Notes: generated from the letters alone by a model not told the origin. A stretch of DNA of 14,556 nt from Candidatus Omnitrophota bacterium (GCA_023247155.1 JAHFGZ010000015.1:1-14556), one strand, 5' to 3'. Shown: positions 1 through 7,254, counted from the stretch's first letter. Numbers and translations are program-made.

Positions 1-2
1 CG

Positions 3-596
3 CTCGAGCACCTCACCGACGACTCGCCGGTGCGGGAGTACCTCATCCACGTCAAGGAGGGGCTCGACCGCATGGTGCGGGCGGTGCGGACGTTCCTCGA
101 GTTCTCCCGCCAGGTGACGACGCCGGTCCACCGGGTCGCCGATCTGCACCAGCTCATCGAGGATGCGCTCCTCCTCGTGCACCACCGGGCCAAGTTCCAG
201 CAGGTGCGCGTCATCAAGCAGTTCACCGAGCAGCTGCCCGCGGTCCTGGACGGCGGGCTCCAGCACGCCATCGTGAACCTCCTCAAGAACGCCTTCGACG
301 CCATGCCGCACGGCGGGACGCTGACCATCACGACCCGGCACAGCGACGGCCAGGTGCACGTCGAGGTCGAGGACACCGGCGCCGGCATCCCGTCGGACAT
401 CCGCCCGCGGATCTTCGAGCCCTTCTTCTCCACCAAGCCGATCCACAAGGGGAGCGGGCTCGGGTTGATCATCGCCAAGGAGGTCGTCGAGCGCTCGGGC
501 GGCACCATCGACTTCACGAGCCGGGAGAAGGTCGGCACCACCTTCCGGATCCGCGTCCCCATGGCCCCGGCCGAGGCGAACGAGAATGGAACGTAA
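3..596 (+). CDS. Sensor histidine kinase, C-terminal part (5' end outside window)
   Basis: This is the end of a two-component sensor kinase that would autophosphorylate and pass phosphate to the regulator encoded next. The frame is open to the window edge, so the GTG at 30 is internal and the sensor domain and H-box are upstream. The visible part starts in the second helix of the dimerisation domain (residues near LDRMVRAVRTFLEFSRQ). A complete GHKL ATPase follows: N-box HAIVNLLKNAFDAM from about visible residue 88, G1 box DTGAGIP at 124-130, F-box FEPFFST near 139, and G2 box GSGLG at 150-154. All ATP-lid elements look intact. Its stop overlaps the start of the response regulator by 11 bases, so the two are cotranscribed and probably translationally coupled. 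The fold and role are certain; the stimulus cannot be known from this fragment. Confidence 0.95.
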   Translation, partial: LEHLTDDSPVREYLIHVKEGLDRMVRAVRTFLEFSRQVTTPVHRVADLHQLIEDALLLVHHRAKFQQVRVIKQFTEQLPAVLDGGLQHAIVNLLKNAFDAMPHGGTLTITTRHSDGQVHVEVEDTGAGIPSDIRPRIFEPFFSTKPIHKGSGLGLIIAKEVVERSGGTIDFTSREKVGTTFRIRVPMAPAEANENGT

Positions 597-1989
597 CCGC
601 ATCCTCGTGGTGGATGACGACCCGCTGATCCGCGGGTCGCTCTATGAGATGCTCCGCGGCCAGCGCTACGACGTGGAGATGGCCTCCGACGGCTCCGAGG
701 CCATGGACCACCTGCGTCGGCGGACGTTCCAGCTGGTCATCACCGATTGGAAGATGCCGCAGGTGAACGGGCTGAGCCTCCTCGCCCACGTCAAGTCCCA
801 GTACCCCGACGTCAACGTCATCCTCATCACCGGGTTCGGGAACATCAGCTCAGCCGTGGAGGCGATCCGCCAGGGGGCGTTCGACTACCTCACCAAGCCC
901 ATCCAGCCGGAAGAGCTGGAGGACACGATCAAGCGGGCGCTGACCCAGTACATCGTCCCCGCCGACACGGCGGAGGACCCCTTCGCCGGCATCATCACCC
1001 AGGACCCCGAGGTCCAGAAGCTCTTCTCGATCGTCCGCTCCGTGGCCGCCACCCCCGCGACGGTGCTCCTGGAGGGGGAGAGCGGGACGGGCAAGCGGCT
1101 CATCGCGCAGGCGATCCACCGCGCGGACCCCAAGCGGCGCCAGCACCCCTTCATCGAGATCAGCTGCGGCGCGCTGCCCGAGACGCTCCTCGAGAGCGAG
1201 CTGTTCGGCCACGTGAAGGGGGCGTTCACCGGCGCGATCCGCGACCGGCAGGGGCGCTTCGAGGTCGCCGAGGGCGGCACGATCCTCCTCGATGAGATCG
1301 ACGCCTTCACCCCGGCCCTGCAGGTCAAGCTGCTGCGGGTCATCCAGGACCGGCTCTACGAGCGGGTCGGCGACACGCGGACGCTGCGGGCGGACGTGCG
1401 CCTCATCGCGGCGACCAACCGGCGGCTCGCGGACCTCGTCAAGCAGGGCGCGTTCCGCGAGGACCTCTACTACCGGATCAACGTCATCGCGATGCGGCTG
1501 CCCCCGCTGCGCGAGCGGCCGGGCGACCTGCCGCTCCTCATCGACGAGTTCATCGCGCGCACCTCGCGGGCGATGGGGAAGACGATCAGCGGGGTGAGTG
1601 AGGCCGCGATGGAGGTGCTCCGCCGCTACCCCTGGCCGGGCAACATCCGGGAGCTCGAGAACGTCATCGAGCGGGCCATCATCCTCGCCCAGCACGCGAA
1701 GCTCGACGTGGACGATCTGCCCGAAGAGATGCGCTTTCGGTCCGACGCCCCGGCCATGGCCGTGGACGATCAGGAGGAAGCGGCGAAGGCGACGCAGGCC
1801 GACGCGCGGCCGGACGAGGCCGCGGCGCTGAAGGATGCGCTGAAAACGCCGGAGCGGGACATCATCCTGAAGGTGCTGGCTGAGGTGCGGTGGAACCGCT
1901 CGGAGGCCGCCAAGCGGCTGGGGATCCACCGCTCCACGCTCTACCATAAAATCCGACAACTCGGGATTCAGACCTCCTCTCAGGATTGA
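586..1989 (+). CDS. NtrC-family sigma-54-dependent response regulator
   Basis: This is a 467-residue, full-length transcription activator of the NtrC/ZraR/AtoC type, which remodels sigma-54 RNA polymerase at promoters using ATP. The receiver domain (about 5-120) has the acidic pocket D11-D12, phospho-acceptor D54, T82 and K104. The AAA+ domain (about 135-370) has Walker A GESGTGK (164-170), the sigma-54 contact loop GAFTGA (212-217) and Walker B ILLDEI (233-238). After an acidic/alanine linker, a Fis-type helix-turn-helix fills the last 40 residues (RSEAAKRLGIHRSTLYHKI). The residue after Walker A is R171, where glutamate is usual in this family. The ATG start overlaps the end of the kinase gene, its likely partner. 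With GAFTGA intact it should be a true sigma-54 activator. Its target genes are not evident, and the receiver subclass does not allow a more specific name. Confidence 0.96.
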   Translation: MERNRILVVDDDPLIRGSLYEMLRGQRYDVEMASDGSEAMDHLRRRTFQLVITDWKMPQVNGLSLLAHVKSQYPDVNVILITGFGNISSAVEAIRQGAFDYLTKPIQPEELEDTIKRALTQYIVPADTAEDPFAGIITQDPEVQKLFSIVRSVAATPATVLLEGESGTGKRLIAQAIHRADPKRRQHPFIEISCGALPETLLESELFGHVKGAFTGAIRDRQGRFEVAEGGTILLDEIDAFTPALQVKLLRVIQDRLYERVGDTRTLRADVRLIAATNRRLADLVKQGAFREDLYYRINVIAMRLPPLRERPGDLPLLIDEFIARTSRAMGKTISGVSEAAMEVLRRYPWPGNIRELENVIERAIILAQHAKLDVDDLPEEMRFRSDAPAMAVDDQEEAAKATQADARPDEAAALKDALKTPERDIILKVLAEVRWNRSEAAKRLGIHRSTLYHKIRQLGIQTSSQD

Positions 1990-2006
1990 CTGATACCGTG
2001 TCGTGA

Positions 2007-3050
2007 ATGACCGCGGGACAGGCCGCAGTGCAGCGACCCGCGCTGCCGGAGCTCGTTGAGCCGCAGCGCTGGCAGCAGCTGCAAGACCATTTTGCAGCCG
2101 TCCTTGGCGTCGTCCTCCGAACCGTCAACCCCTCCCACGAGCTCCTCAGCACGCCGAGCTGGCCGCCGGGCCTGCACGCGGAGTCGGTGGTCCGGCTGCT
2201 GAAGATGGGCGATGAGCTGGAGCCGCTCATCCCCCTCGCGGAAGCCCCGCACGAGACCTCGAGCCTCACCACCGCCCTCGGCGTGACCTATGCCGCCGTC
2301 CCCATCCGCATCACGCCCGACCAGGTCATCGCCTACTTCATCGTGGGGCCGCTCGTCGTCGGCCCGCGCGAAGACCGGCTCCAGTTCCGCCAGCGGCTGG
2401 GCGCATCCGGCGAGGACGCCGGCGCGATCTGGAGCCTCATCCTGACCCTGAAGCCCTATACCTTCTCCGGCATCCACTCGCTGCTCAACCTCCTTGAAGC
2501 GGTCGGCACCTCGCTGGTGCAGTTCGCCTACCAGGCGCATCGCCTCGCTGCCATCCTCCCGGCGACCGGGCCGGCGGACGAGGCGGTGGTGAGCTACTAC
2601 ACCGACCGGCTCCTCAGCGCCCTGCTGGAGGTCGCCACGATGGTGACGCGGGCCGAGGGCGGCTCGGTGATGCTCTATGACCGGAAGGAGGATGCCTTGC
2701 GGATTCGGGCCGCGCAGGGATTGAGCGACGCCGTGGTGGTCGAGACGCGCCAGAAGCGGGATGAGGGGCTGGCCGGGGTGGCGGCCGCCCGGCGGGACGT
2801 CCTGTTCGTCGACCATCAGACGGCTGACCCGGCCGTCACGGAGCGGATGCGGCGGCGGGACCTCGCCTCATCCCTCATCGCCCCGCTCACGCTGGAATCC
2901 GAGCAGGAGCCGGTCGGGATCTTAAGCCTCCGCACCACCAACCGGGAGCGGCGCTTCACCCCGGAGCACGCCGAGATGGTGCGCCGCCTGCTCGAGCTTA
3001 CGGGGATCGCCCTCAGCAATCTCCGCTCCGCCTTCTCCAAGCCCCGCTAG
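2007..3050 (+). CDS. PocR-like sensory domain plus GAF domain protein
   Basis: This is a 347-residue, probably cytoplasmic sensor protein with no recognisable output domain. Residues from about 20 to 180 resemble the PocR ligand-binding domain: a conserved-looking core with VPIRI followed by VIAYFIVGPLVVG, then a helical stretch ending in LLNLLEAVGTSLVQFAYQ. The protein contains no cysteine, so the Cys residues seen in many PocR domains are absent. Residues about 196-342 form a GAF domain (SVMLYDRKEDALRIRAAQGL, then LIAPLTLESEQEPVGILSLRTT). No transmembrane segment, HTH, kinase or GGDEF motif is visible. The ATG lies immediately after an in-frame TGA at 2004-2006, which fixes the upstream limit. 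It begins 17 bases after the response regulator, so it is probably the third gene of the same operon and may feed a small-molecule signal into that system. GAF is clear; PocR is my judgement from pattern. Confidence 0.82.
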   Translation: MTAGQAAVQRPALPELVEPQRWQQLQDHFAAVLGVVLRTVNPSHELLSTPSWPPGLHAESVVRLLKMGDELEPLIPLAEAPHETSSLTTALGVTYAAVPIRITPDQVIAYFIVGPLVVGPREDRLQFRQRLGASGEDAGAIWSLILTLKPYTFSGIHSLLNLLEAVGTSLVQFAYQAHRLAAILPATGPADEAVVSYYTDRLLSALLEVATMVTRAEGGSVMLYDRKEDALRIRAAQGLSDAVVVETRQKRDEGLAGVAAARRDVLFVDHQTADPAVTERMRRRDLASSLIAPLTLESEQEPVGILSLRTTNRERRFTPEHAEMVRRLLELTGIALSNLRSAFSKPR

Positions 3051-3056
3051 ACAATT

Positions 3057-3116
3057 GGGACCGGGTCTATGTTCCAGCCGATTGGCTGCAGGGAACATAG
3101 ACCCGGTCCCGTTTTT
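3057..3116 (+). terminator. Strong hairpin terminator between converging genes; REP-like palindrome
   Basis: A perfect 19-base inverted repeat, GGGACCGGGTCTATGTTCC at 3057-3075 and its complement at 3092-3110, is followed on the plus strand by GTTTTT. This is the form of a Rho-independent terminator for the kinase/regulator/GAF operon. The 16-base loop carries a small inner stem (CAGCC at 3075-3079 with GGCTG at 3084-3088). On the minus strand the tail is only AATTGT, so termination of rpoN at the same hairpin would be weaker. Each arm also contains a short odd palindrome (GACC-G-GGTC), which is more than a terminator needs and resembles paired REP elements. Confidence 0.85.
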
Positions 3117-3125
3117 CCTGGCGAG

Positions 3126-4583
3126 CTAGAGTCTACGTCTTCGCAGGTGCGCGGGCAGGATCCTGAGCGCGGTGCGGTACTTGGCCACGGTGCGTCTGGC
3201 CACCGTGAGGTGGCGCTCGGCCAGCCGACGGGCCAGCGCCTCGTCGCTGAAGGGCCGGTGCGCATCCTCTTCGGCGATGAGGCGCCGGATCTCCTCCTTG
3301 ATCATCGCATCCGAGACCTGGCCGGAGCCCTTGGGTTGCGGCGCGCCGTTGGCGCGGGCATCCGCTCCCTCGGGATGGCCCACCCGGCCCTGGGGGATGC
3401 CGCTGGGGAAGAGCTGCTCGAGCCGGAAGATGCCGTAGGGGGTATCGATGGTCTTGCCGGCGATGGCGCGGCTCACCGTCGAGGCGTGGCGGCCGATGAG
3501 CGAGGCGACCTGCGCCTGGGTCAGCGGCTTGAGCGCTTTGGGGCCGTGGACGACGAACTCCCGCTGGAGGCTGATGAGGCAGCGGCCGATGGCCAGGAGC
3601 GTCGTGTTGCGCTCCTCGATCGCTTTGATGAGCCAGGTGGCCTGCCGGAACTTGGCGGCCAGGAACGCCTTGGCGTCGTCCGGGGTGTGCGGGCTCTTCA
3701 GCATCCGGGCGTAGGTGCGGCTCAAGCTGAGGCGCGGCGCCGCCTGGTCGTTGAGCTCGACATCCTCGTGCTGCTCCCGCCTGACGATGACCAGGTCCGG
3801 CACGACGCACGGCGGCAGGTCGCCGGAGAAGAGGCGGCCGGGTTTCGGGTCGAGCCGCTTGAGCTCGGCGCACGCCGCGTCCACTTCCTGGGGGGAGCTG
3901 CCCATCGCCTGCGCGAGGGCGTTCAGGTGATGCTGGATGAACAGCTTGAAGTGGTCCCGGAGGATGCGGTAGGCTAGGCCCCCGCCGGCCCCGGCGCGCT
4001 CCAACTGCAGCATCAGGCACTCGCGCAGGTTCCTGGCGCCGACGCCCGGCGGGTCCAACCGCTGCTGGATGAGCGTCAGGACCGCCTCGACCTTGGGCAG
4101 GGGAGCGTGCAGTTCGGCGGCGAGCGTCTCCAGGGGGTCGTCCAAGTAGCCGTGCTCGTCCAGGCGCAGGAGCAGGGCTTCCCCCAGGCCGCTCTCCTCC
4201 GGCGAGAGCGGCTGGCAACCCAGCTGCAGCAGGAGCCACTCATGGAACGACTGAGGCTTGGCCGGCTGCTGTTCGAGAAAGCCGTCCAGCTCATCCCGGT
4301 CCTGGTCCGGGCTCTCCCGTTCCACCGAGGTCGACTGTTGCCAGTGGGCGGACCACTCCTCGTCCAACCTCGTTTCGGCTGGTTCGGCCGGTTCCTTCTC
4401 CTCGGCGGCGCCCTCTGATTCCGGCTCCGGCTCGTCCATCTCCAGGAGCGGGTTATCTTCCATCTGCTGCCGCAGGAAGATGTGGAGCTCCATCATCGGC
4501 ATGCGGAGAACCTCCAGCGCCAACGTGATGTTGGGCGCCAGCAGGAGGCGTTGGTGCGTGGTTTGCCTGGTTTGAAGCGCCAT
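3126..4583 (-). CDS. rpoN: RNA polymerase sigma-54 factor
   Basis: This is a 485-residue sigma-54 (RpoN) that directs core polymerase to -24/-12 promoters and needs AAA+ activators such as the regulator at 586-1989. Region I is residues 1-50, Gln/Leu-rich and ending in DNPLLEMDE. It is followed by an acidic region II (about 51-105, rich in Glu/Pro), a core-binding region (about 110-300), and a helix-turn-helix from residue 354 (LTQAQVASLIGRHASTVSRA, then TPYGIFRLEQLF). The RpoN box ARRTVAKYR is at 463-471, close to the C-terminus. ATG 4583 was chosen because region I homology starts at once; the longer frame to 4631 would run through its own promoter. No Shine-Dalgarno sequence is visible. 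A Gly/Pro-rich linker of roughly 25 residues between LFPSG and the final domain seems longer than usual. Identification is secure. Confidence 0.97.
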   Translation of the reverse strand: MALQTRQTTHQRLLLAPNITLALEVLRMPMMELHIFLRQQMEDNPLLEMDEPEPESEGAAEEKEPAEPAETRLDEEWSAHWQQSTSVERESPDQDRDELDGFLEQQPAKPQSFHEWLLLQLGCQPLSPEESGLGEALLLRLDEHGYLDDPLETLAAELHAPLPKVEAVLTLIQQRLDPPGVGARNLRECLMLQLERAGAGGGLAYRILRDHFKLFIQHHLNALAQAMGSSPQEVDAACAELKRLDPKPGRLFSGDLPPCVVPDLVIVRREQHEDVELNDQAAPRLSLSRTYARMLKSPHTPDDAKAFLAAKFRQATWLIKAIEERNTTLLAIGRCLISLQREFVVHGPKALKPLTQAQVASLIGRHASTVSRAIAGKTIDTPYGIFRLEQLFPSGIPQGRVGHPEGADARANGAPQPKGSGQVSDAMIKEEIRRLIAEEDAHRPFSDEALARRLAERHLTVARRTVAKYRTALRILPAHLRRRRL

Positions 4584-4602
4584 GTGGGATTGAGGTGACC
4601 AT

Positions 4603-4631
4603 ACTGTAGCACATTTTATGCCAGCTCGCAA
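4603..4631 (-). promoter_or_regulatory. Predicted sigma-70 promoter of rpoN
   Basis: Reading the minus strand, TTGCGA (4626-4631) and TACAGT (4603-4608) are separated by exactly 17 bases, in an AT-richer island within GC-rich surroundings. Transcription would start near 4596, leaving a leader of only about 12 bases before the rpoN ATG. This fits the absence of a Shine-Dalgarno sequence. It is a prediction from hexamers and spacing only. Confidence 0.5.
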
Positions 4632-4643
4632 TCACACCCAGGC

Positions 4644-4672
4644 TTGCTTTCTGGTGGTGGATAGGCTAGAGT
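4644..4672 (+). promoter_or_regulatory. Predicted sigma-70 promoter of the FKBP/phosphatidyltransferase genes
   Basis: TTGCTT (4644-4649) and TAGAGT (4667-4672) are 17 bases apart on the plus strand. A start near 4679 would give a leader of about 37 bases containing the GGAGG at 4706-4710. The promoter is back to back with the predicted rpoN promoter in the 132-base intergenic region, about 13 bases separating the two -35 boxes. It is a moderate match to consensus. Confidence 0.45.
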
Positions 4673-4715
4673 TGGGCGATTGTGCAGCCAGCGGATCAAC
4701 CATCGGGAGGGGGCC

Positions 4716-5252
4716 GTGGAGCAGATGCGGGTTCGTGACTGGCGGCTGGTCGTGGCGATCGCGGCGGTTGCGGCCATTCAGCCTGGGGGGTATGCGGCGG
4801 AGGGGTCCATGGCGGCCGCCGTGCAGGACAACATGGATGTCGGGATGGAGTACACCTTGACGGTGGATGGCGCCGTCGTCGATTCCACCGACGGGAAAGA
4901 GCCCTTCCACTACGTCCACGGCCGCCGGCAGGTGATCCCGGGCCTGGAGCGCCAGCTCGCCGGGCTGCATGCCGGGGAGACGGCCGAGGTGACGGTTGCG
5001 CCCGAGGACGGGTACGGGCCGGTGGACCCTGCCGCCTTCATCGAGATCCCGAAAACGCAGCTGCCGGCGGACGCGGCGCCGGAGATCGGGATGGTCTTGC
5101 GCGGGGTCGATCCGGACGGCCAGCAGTTCCGGGCCAGGATCAACGAGCTGAAGGATGAGAGCGTCGTGCTCGACCTGAACCACCCGCTGGCCGGCAAGAC
5201 GCTCGCCTTCAAGGTGAAAATCCTCAGCATCACGCCGGTCCCCGCCCAATAG
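4716..5252 (+). CDS. SlyD-like FKBP peptidyl-prolyl isomerase with a signal peptide
   Basis: This is a 178-residue FKBP-type proline isomerase/chaperone. After the leader, residues from about 40 match the SlyD layout: VGMEYTLTVDGAVVDSTD, HYVHGRRQVIPGLERQLAGL, then the inserted chaperone flap region with APEDGYGPVDPAAF, and the closing strand GKTLAFKVKILSI. There is no His-rich metal-binding tail. The N-terminus (RVRDWR, then hydrophobic LVVAIAAVAAI, then GGYAAEGS) looks like a cleavable signal peptide, so the product probably works in the periplasm, whereas SlyD is normally cytosolic. I chose GTG 4716 because GGAGG lies 5 bases upstream; ATG 4725 is possible with a poorer ribosome site. It is the first gene after a predicted promoter and lies 21 bases before the phosphatidyltransferase gene. 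The fold is clear; the export is inferred. Confidence 0.92.
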   Translation: MEQMRVRDWRLVVAIAAVAAIQPGGYAAEGSMAAAVQDNMDVGMEYTLTVDGAVVDSTDGKEPFHYVHGRRQVIPGLERQLAGLHAGETAEVTVAPEDGYGPVDPAAFIEIPKTQLPADAAPEIGMVLRGVDPDGQQFRARINELKDESVVLDLNHPLAGKTLAFKVKILSITPVPAQ

Positions 5253-5273
5253 CCGCTCGGGGCGGATGGCGTG

Positions 5274-5879
5274 ATGCTCACGACCCAATCGGTCCTGCGC
5301 CGTGGAGTTGAGCCGCTTGCCGCGCCGCTGGCGCGGGCCGGCATCCCGCCGTCCGCCATCACCCTCGCCGGACCCCTCCTGACGTCGCTCGCCTGCCTCT
5401 GGTTCGTCCGGACCCGCGCGGTGGTGCCCTTCTGCCTGGCGATGGCCGTCATCGGCTGCCTCGACGGTCTGGATGGGGCGGTCGCCAGGGCCGGCGGGCG
5501 GGTCACCAGGTTCGGGGCCTACCTCGATGCGCTCTGCGACCGCTACGTGGAGGGGATCGTCGTGCTCGCCACCGCCGCGGTGACCGGCTACTGGCTGCTG
5601 TCGATGGTGGCGTTGACCGGGGCGCTCCTGGTCAGCTACGCGAAAGCCAGGGCCGCCATGGAAGTCGCCGTGTCGAACAAGGAGTGGCCGGACCTGATGG
5701 AGCGCGCGGAACGCAGCCTCTTCTTCGGCGCAGGCCTCGTGGCCGGCGCGGTGGTCCCCTGGCGGCCGCTAGGGCATGACCTCTTCTGGTGGACGCTGGT
5801 CCTGCTGGCCCTGTTGACCCACCTCACCGTCCTGCAGCGCGCCCTCCGGGCCCGCCGCTTCATCCGCGAGCGGGGCTAA
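5274..5879 (+). CDS. CDP-alcohol phosphatidyltransferase family protein
   Basis: This is a 201-residue integral membrane enzyme that would transfer a phosphatidyl group from a CDP-activated lipid to an alcohol, in phospholipid synthesis. The family signature is complete: D64-x2-D67-G68-x2-A71-R72-x8-G81-x3-D85-x3-D89. These aspartates bind metal and CDP. The segment PPSAITLAG before the first membrane helix is also typical. Hydrophobic segments lie around residues 29-60, 100-120, 145-160 and 165-185. The family includes PgsA-, PssA- and inositol-phosphate-type enzymes, and I cannot assign the alcohol. ATG 5274 follows GGCGGA by 7 bases; GTG 5271 is an alternative. The last 111 bases overlap the end of the converging DUF4340 gene. 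It is probably cotranscribed with the FKBP gene. Confidence 0.92.
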   Translation: MLTTQSVLRRGVEPLAAPLARAGIPPSAITLAGPLLTSLACLWFVRTRAVVPFCLAMAVIGCLDGLDGAVARAGGRVTRFGAYLDALCDRYVEGIVVLATAAVTGYWLLSMVALTGALLVSYAKARAAMEVAVSNKEWPDLMERAERSLFFGAGLVAGAVVPWRPLGHDLFWWTLVLLALLTHLTVLQRALRARRFIRERG

Positions 5880-7202
5880 GAGCTCCACGACCGACTCGGG
5901 CAGCCGCACCACCGCCGTGCGGCCCTCGATGCGGCCGTAGCGGCTCGCGGAGCCGGCCACGGTCGAGCCGATGAGGAGCCGCTGCGGCTCGTCCCGGTCG
6001 GTGGTGTGCACGGTGATGGCGCCGGCGGGCGGCTCCAGGCCGTAGCGGGCCAGGTCCCCCGGGGCATCCTCCTCAAAGCCGCTCAGGCGCAGTTCCGCCA
6101 GTTTGCCGAACCATTTCTCCACGCGCGCCGATTCCACCTCCCGGCTCGACCCCGCCTCCCGCCACCGTCCGTCCGTCCGCTCGATGGCCCATTCGGCGCC
6201 CTCCCGCGTCACCTCGACGCGGCTCGCCAGGTCCGCGAAGAACTGGAAGCACGCCCGCTCGCGCAGGCCGTGCGGCTCGCGCCGGAGCGGTTCAAGGTCC
6301 TGCGCGGCCACCGCGTAGAGCGGCGGCTCGTCGCTGCGCTTGGCGTAGACCAGCGCGGCGTCATCCGGGAGGGCCGCGCCGAACACCAGCGTGGTCGACA
6401 CGGCCGGCGTTCCCTGGCGGACGGTCACCTCCAGGGCGGGAGGCTCGAACCCCCATGAGGCGGCTCCTTCGATCTGCGGGTGGTCGTCGACGAACCGGCG
6501 GATCCGGATCTCCGCCAGCTTCCGGAGGAGCTCGTTGACCTCCGCCCGGTCCGCGCGGTCCTGCAGGGGCTGCGTCAGGGTCCAGGCGTTGTCCGTCCGC
6601 GCCAATGCCAGCGTGCCGGCGGGCGCGGCGACGGTCAGCCCGTCCACGGCCCACGGGTCCAGCCGGATGAGCAATGGGTCGCGGAGCGCATCGGCCGGAT
6701 GGTTGGCGTCCTCGAAGAGGGCCGGCGGGACGACGAACACCTCCGGGTGGCCCGCCACCTGCAGGTACCGGTTGCCGTTGACCGCCGTCGTCTCGCCGAG
6801 GAGGAACGTCGTCGGCGCGCCCTCCGCGTGGACGGTGATGCGCCCGACCGGCGGCGCGAGCCCGAAGGCGCTCGGGTCCAGCGGCTCATCCGGCGTGCCC
6901 GTGAGGACGCGCTCGGCCATGAGCGGGTCGGCGTCGCGCAGGATGCGCTCGATCCGTTCCGGGTCGGCCCGGACCCGCGCGGGAATGATCCGCCACGTCG
7001 TCCCCTCGCGGGTGACCATGGCCGCGGCCTGGGGCAGCGCGAGCTCAAGCCGCGTGACCGTGGCGGGGGACACCGCGATGACCTGGCGTGAGCGCCGCTC
7101 GCGCTCTTCCGGCGTCGGTTGCTTGAGCTCGTAGAGGGAGACGTAGGTGCCGATGCCGATGGTGATGACGAGGAGGAGCGCGGTCGTTTTCCACTGCATC
7201 AT
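5769..7202 (-). CDS. Membrane-anchored DUF4340 protein with three tandem repeat units
   Basis: This is a 477-residue protein with one N-terminal membrane anchor (about residues 6-24), the rest presumably periplasmic. Three similar units follow. Each has a V-x-R/L-x-G...W strand pattern, a helix like LLRKLAEIR, and an aromatic-Gly-Leu/Phe-x-Pro-Pro turn followed by a beta strand ending in a TFLLGE-like segment. The turns are FGLAPP at 113, WGFEPP at 250 and YGLEPP at 387, exactly 137 residues apart. DUF4340 proteins are typically found with GldG-type ABC genes; their molecular function is unknown. It is last in the ABC operon, after a palindrome at 7204-7254. ATG 7202 (or 7199) is preferred; a GTG at 7220 lies inside the palindrome. 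The last 35 or so residues are Gln/Glu/Pro-rich, run past the last repeat and overlap the converging gene. Confidence 0.88.
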   Translation of the reverse strand: MMQWKTTALLLVITIGIGTYVSLYELKQPTPEERERRSRQVIAVSPATVTRLELALPQAAAMVTREGTTWRIIPARVRADPERIERILRDADPLMAERVLTGTPDEPLDPSAFGLAPPVGRITVHAEGAPTTFLLGETTAVNGNRYLQVAGHPEVFVVPPALFEDANHPADALRDPLLIRLDPWAVDGLTVAAPAGTLALARTDNAWTLTQPLQDRADRAEVNELLRKLAEIRIRRFVDDHPQIEGAASWGFEPPALEVTVRQGTPAVSTTLVFGAALPDDAALVYAKRSDEPPLYAVAAQDLEPLRREPHGLRERACFQFFADLASRVEVTREGAEWAIERTDGRWREAGSSREVESARVEKWFGKLAELRLSGFEEDAPGDLARYGLEPPAGAITVHTTDRDEPQRLLIGSTVAGSASRYGRIEGRTAVVRLPESVVELLAPLADEAAGPEGALQDGEVGQQGQQDQRPPEEVMP

Positions 7203-7203
7203 C

Positions 7204-7254
7204 GAAAAAGTGTCAGACACTTCTCAAGGCGCGGGAAGTGTCTGACACTATTTC
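7204..7254 (-). repeat. Nested palindrome between gldG-like and DUF4340 genes, terminator-like on the minus strand
   Basis: A perfect 15-base inverted repeat, AGTGTCAGACACTTC at 7209-7223 with its complement at 7235-7249, encloses an 11-base loop. One mismatch then separates it from four more outer pairs (GAAA/TTTC). Each arm is itself an odd palindrome (GTGTC-A-GACAC). In the direction of the ABC operon the stem is followed by TTTTT, so it could act as an attenuator between the two genes. It contains two bases of the stop codon of the upstream gene and ends just before the downstream ATG. The form resembles a pair of REP elements in opposite orientation. Confidence 0.75.

Noticed and set aside
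3069..3977. Plus-strand frame of 302 codons opposite rpoN
   Set aside because: It begins inside the terminator hairpin and is a shadow of the rpoN coding sequence.
4213..4228. TGGCAACCCAGCTGCA, a -24/-12 (sigma-54) promoter-like site on the plus strand
   Set aside because: It lies inside rpoN in antisense orientation with no gene start downstream; GG-N10-GC matches are frequent in GC-rich DNA.
7218..7220. GTG start for the DUF4340 gene within the palindrome
   Set aside because: It would add six residues encoded by the repeat; ATG 7202 or 7199 directly before the membrane anchor is more likely.
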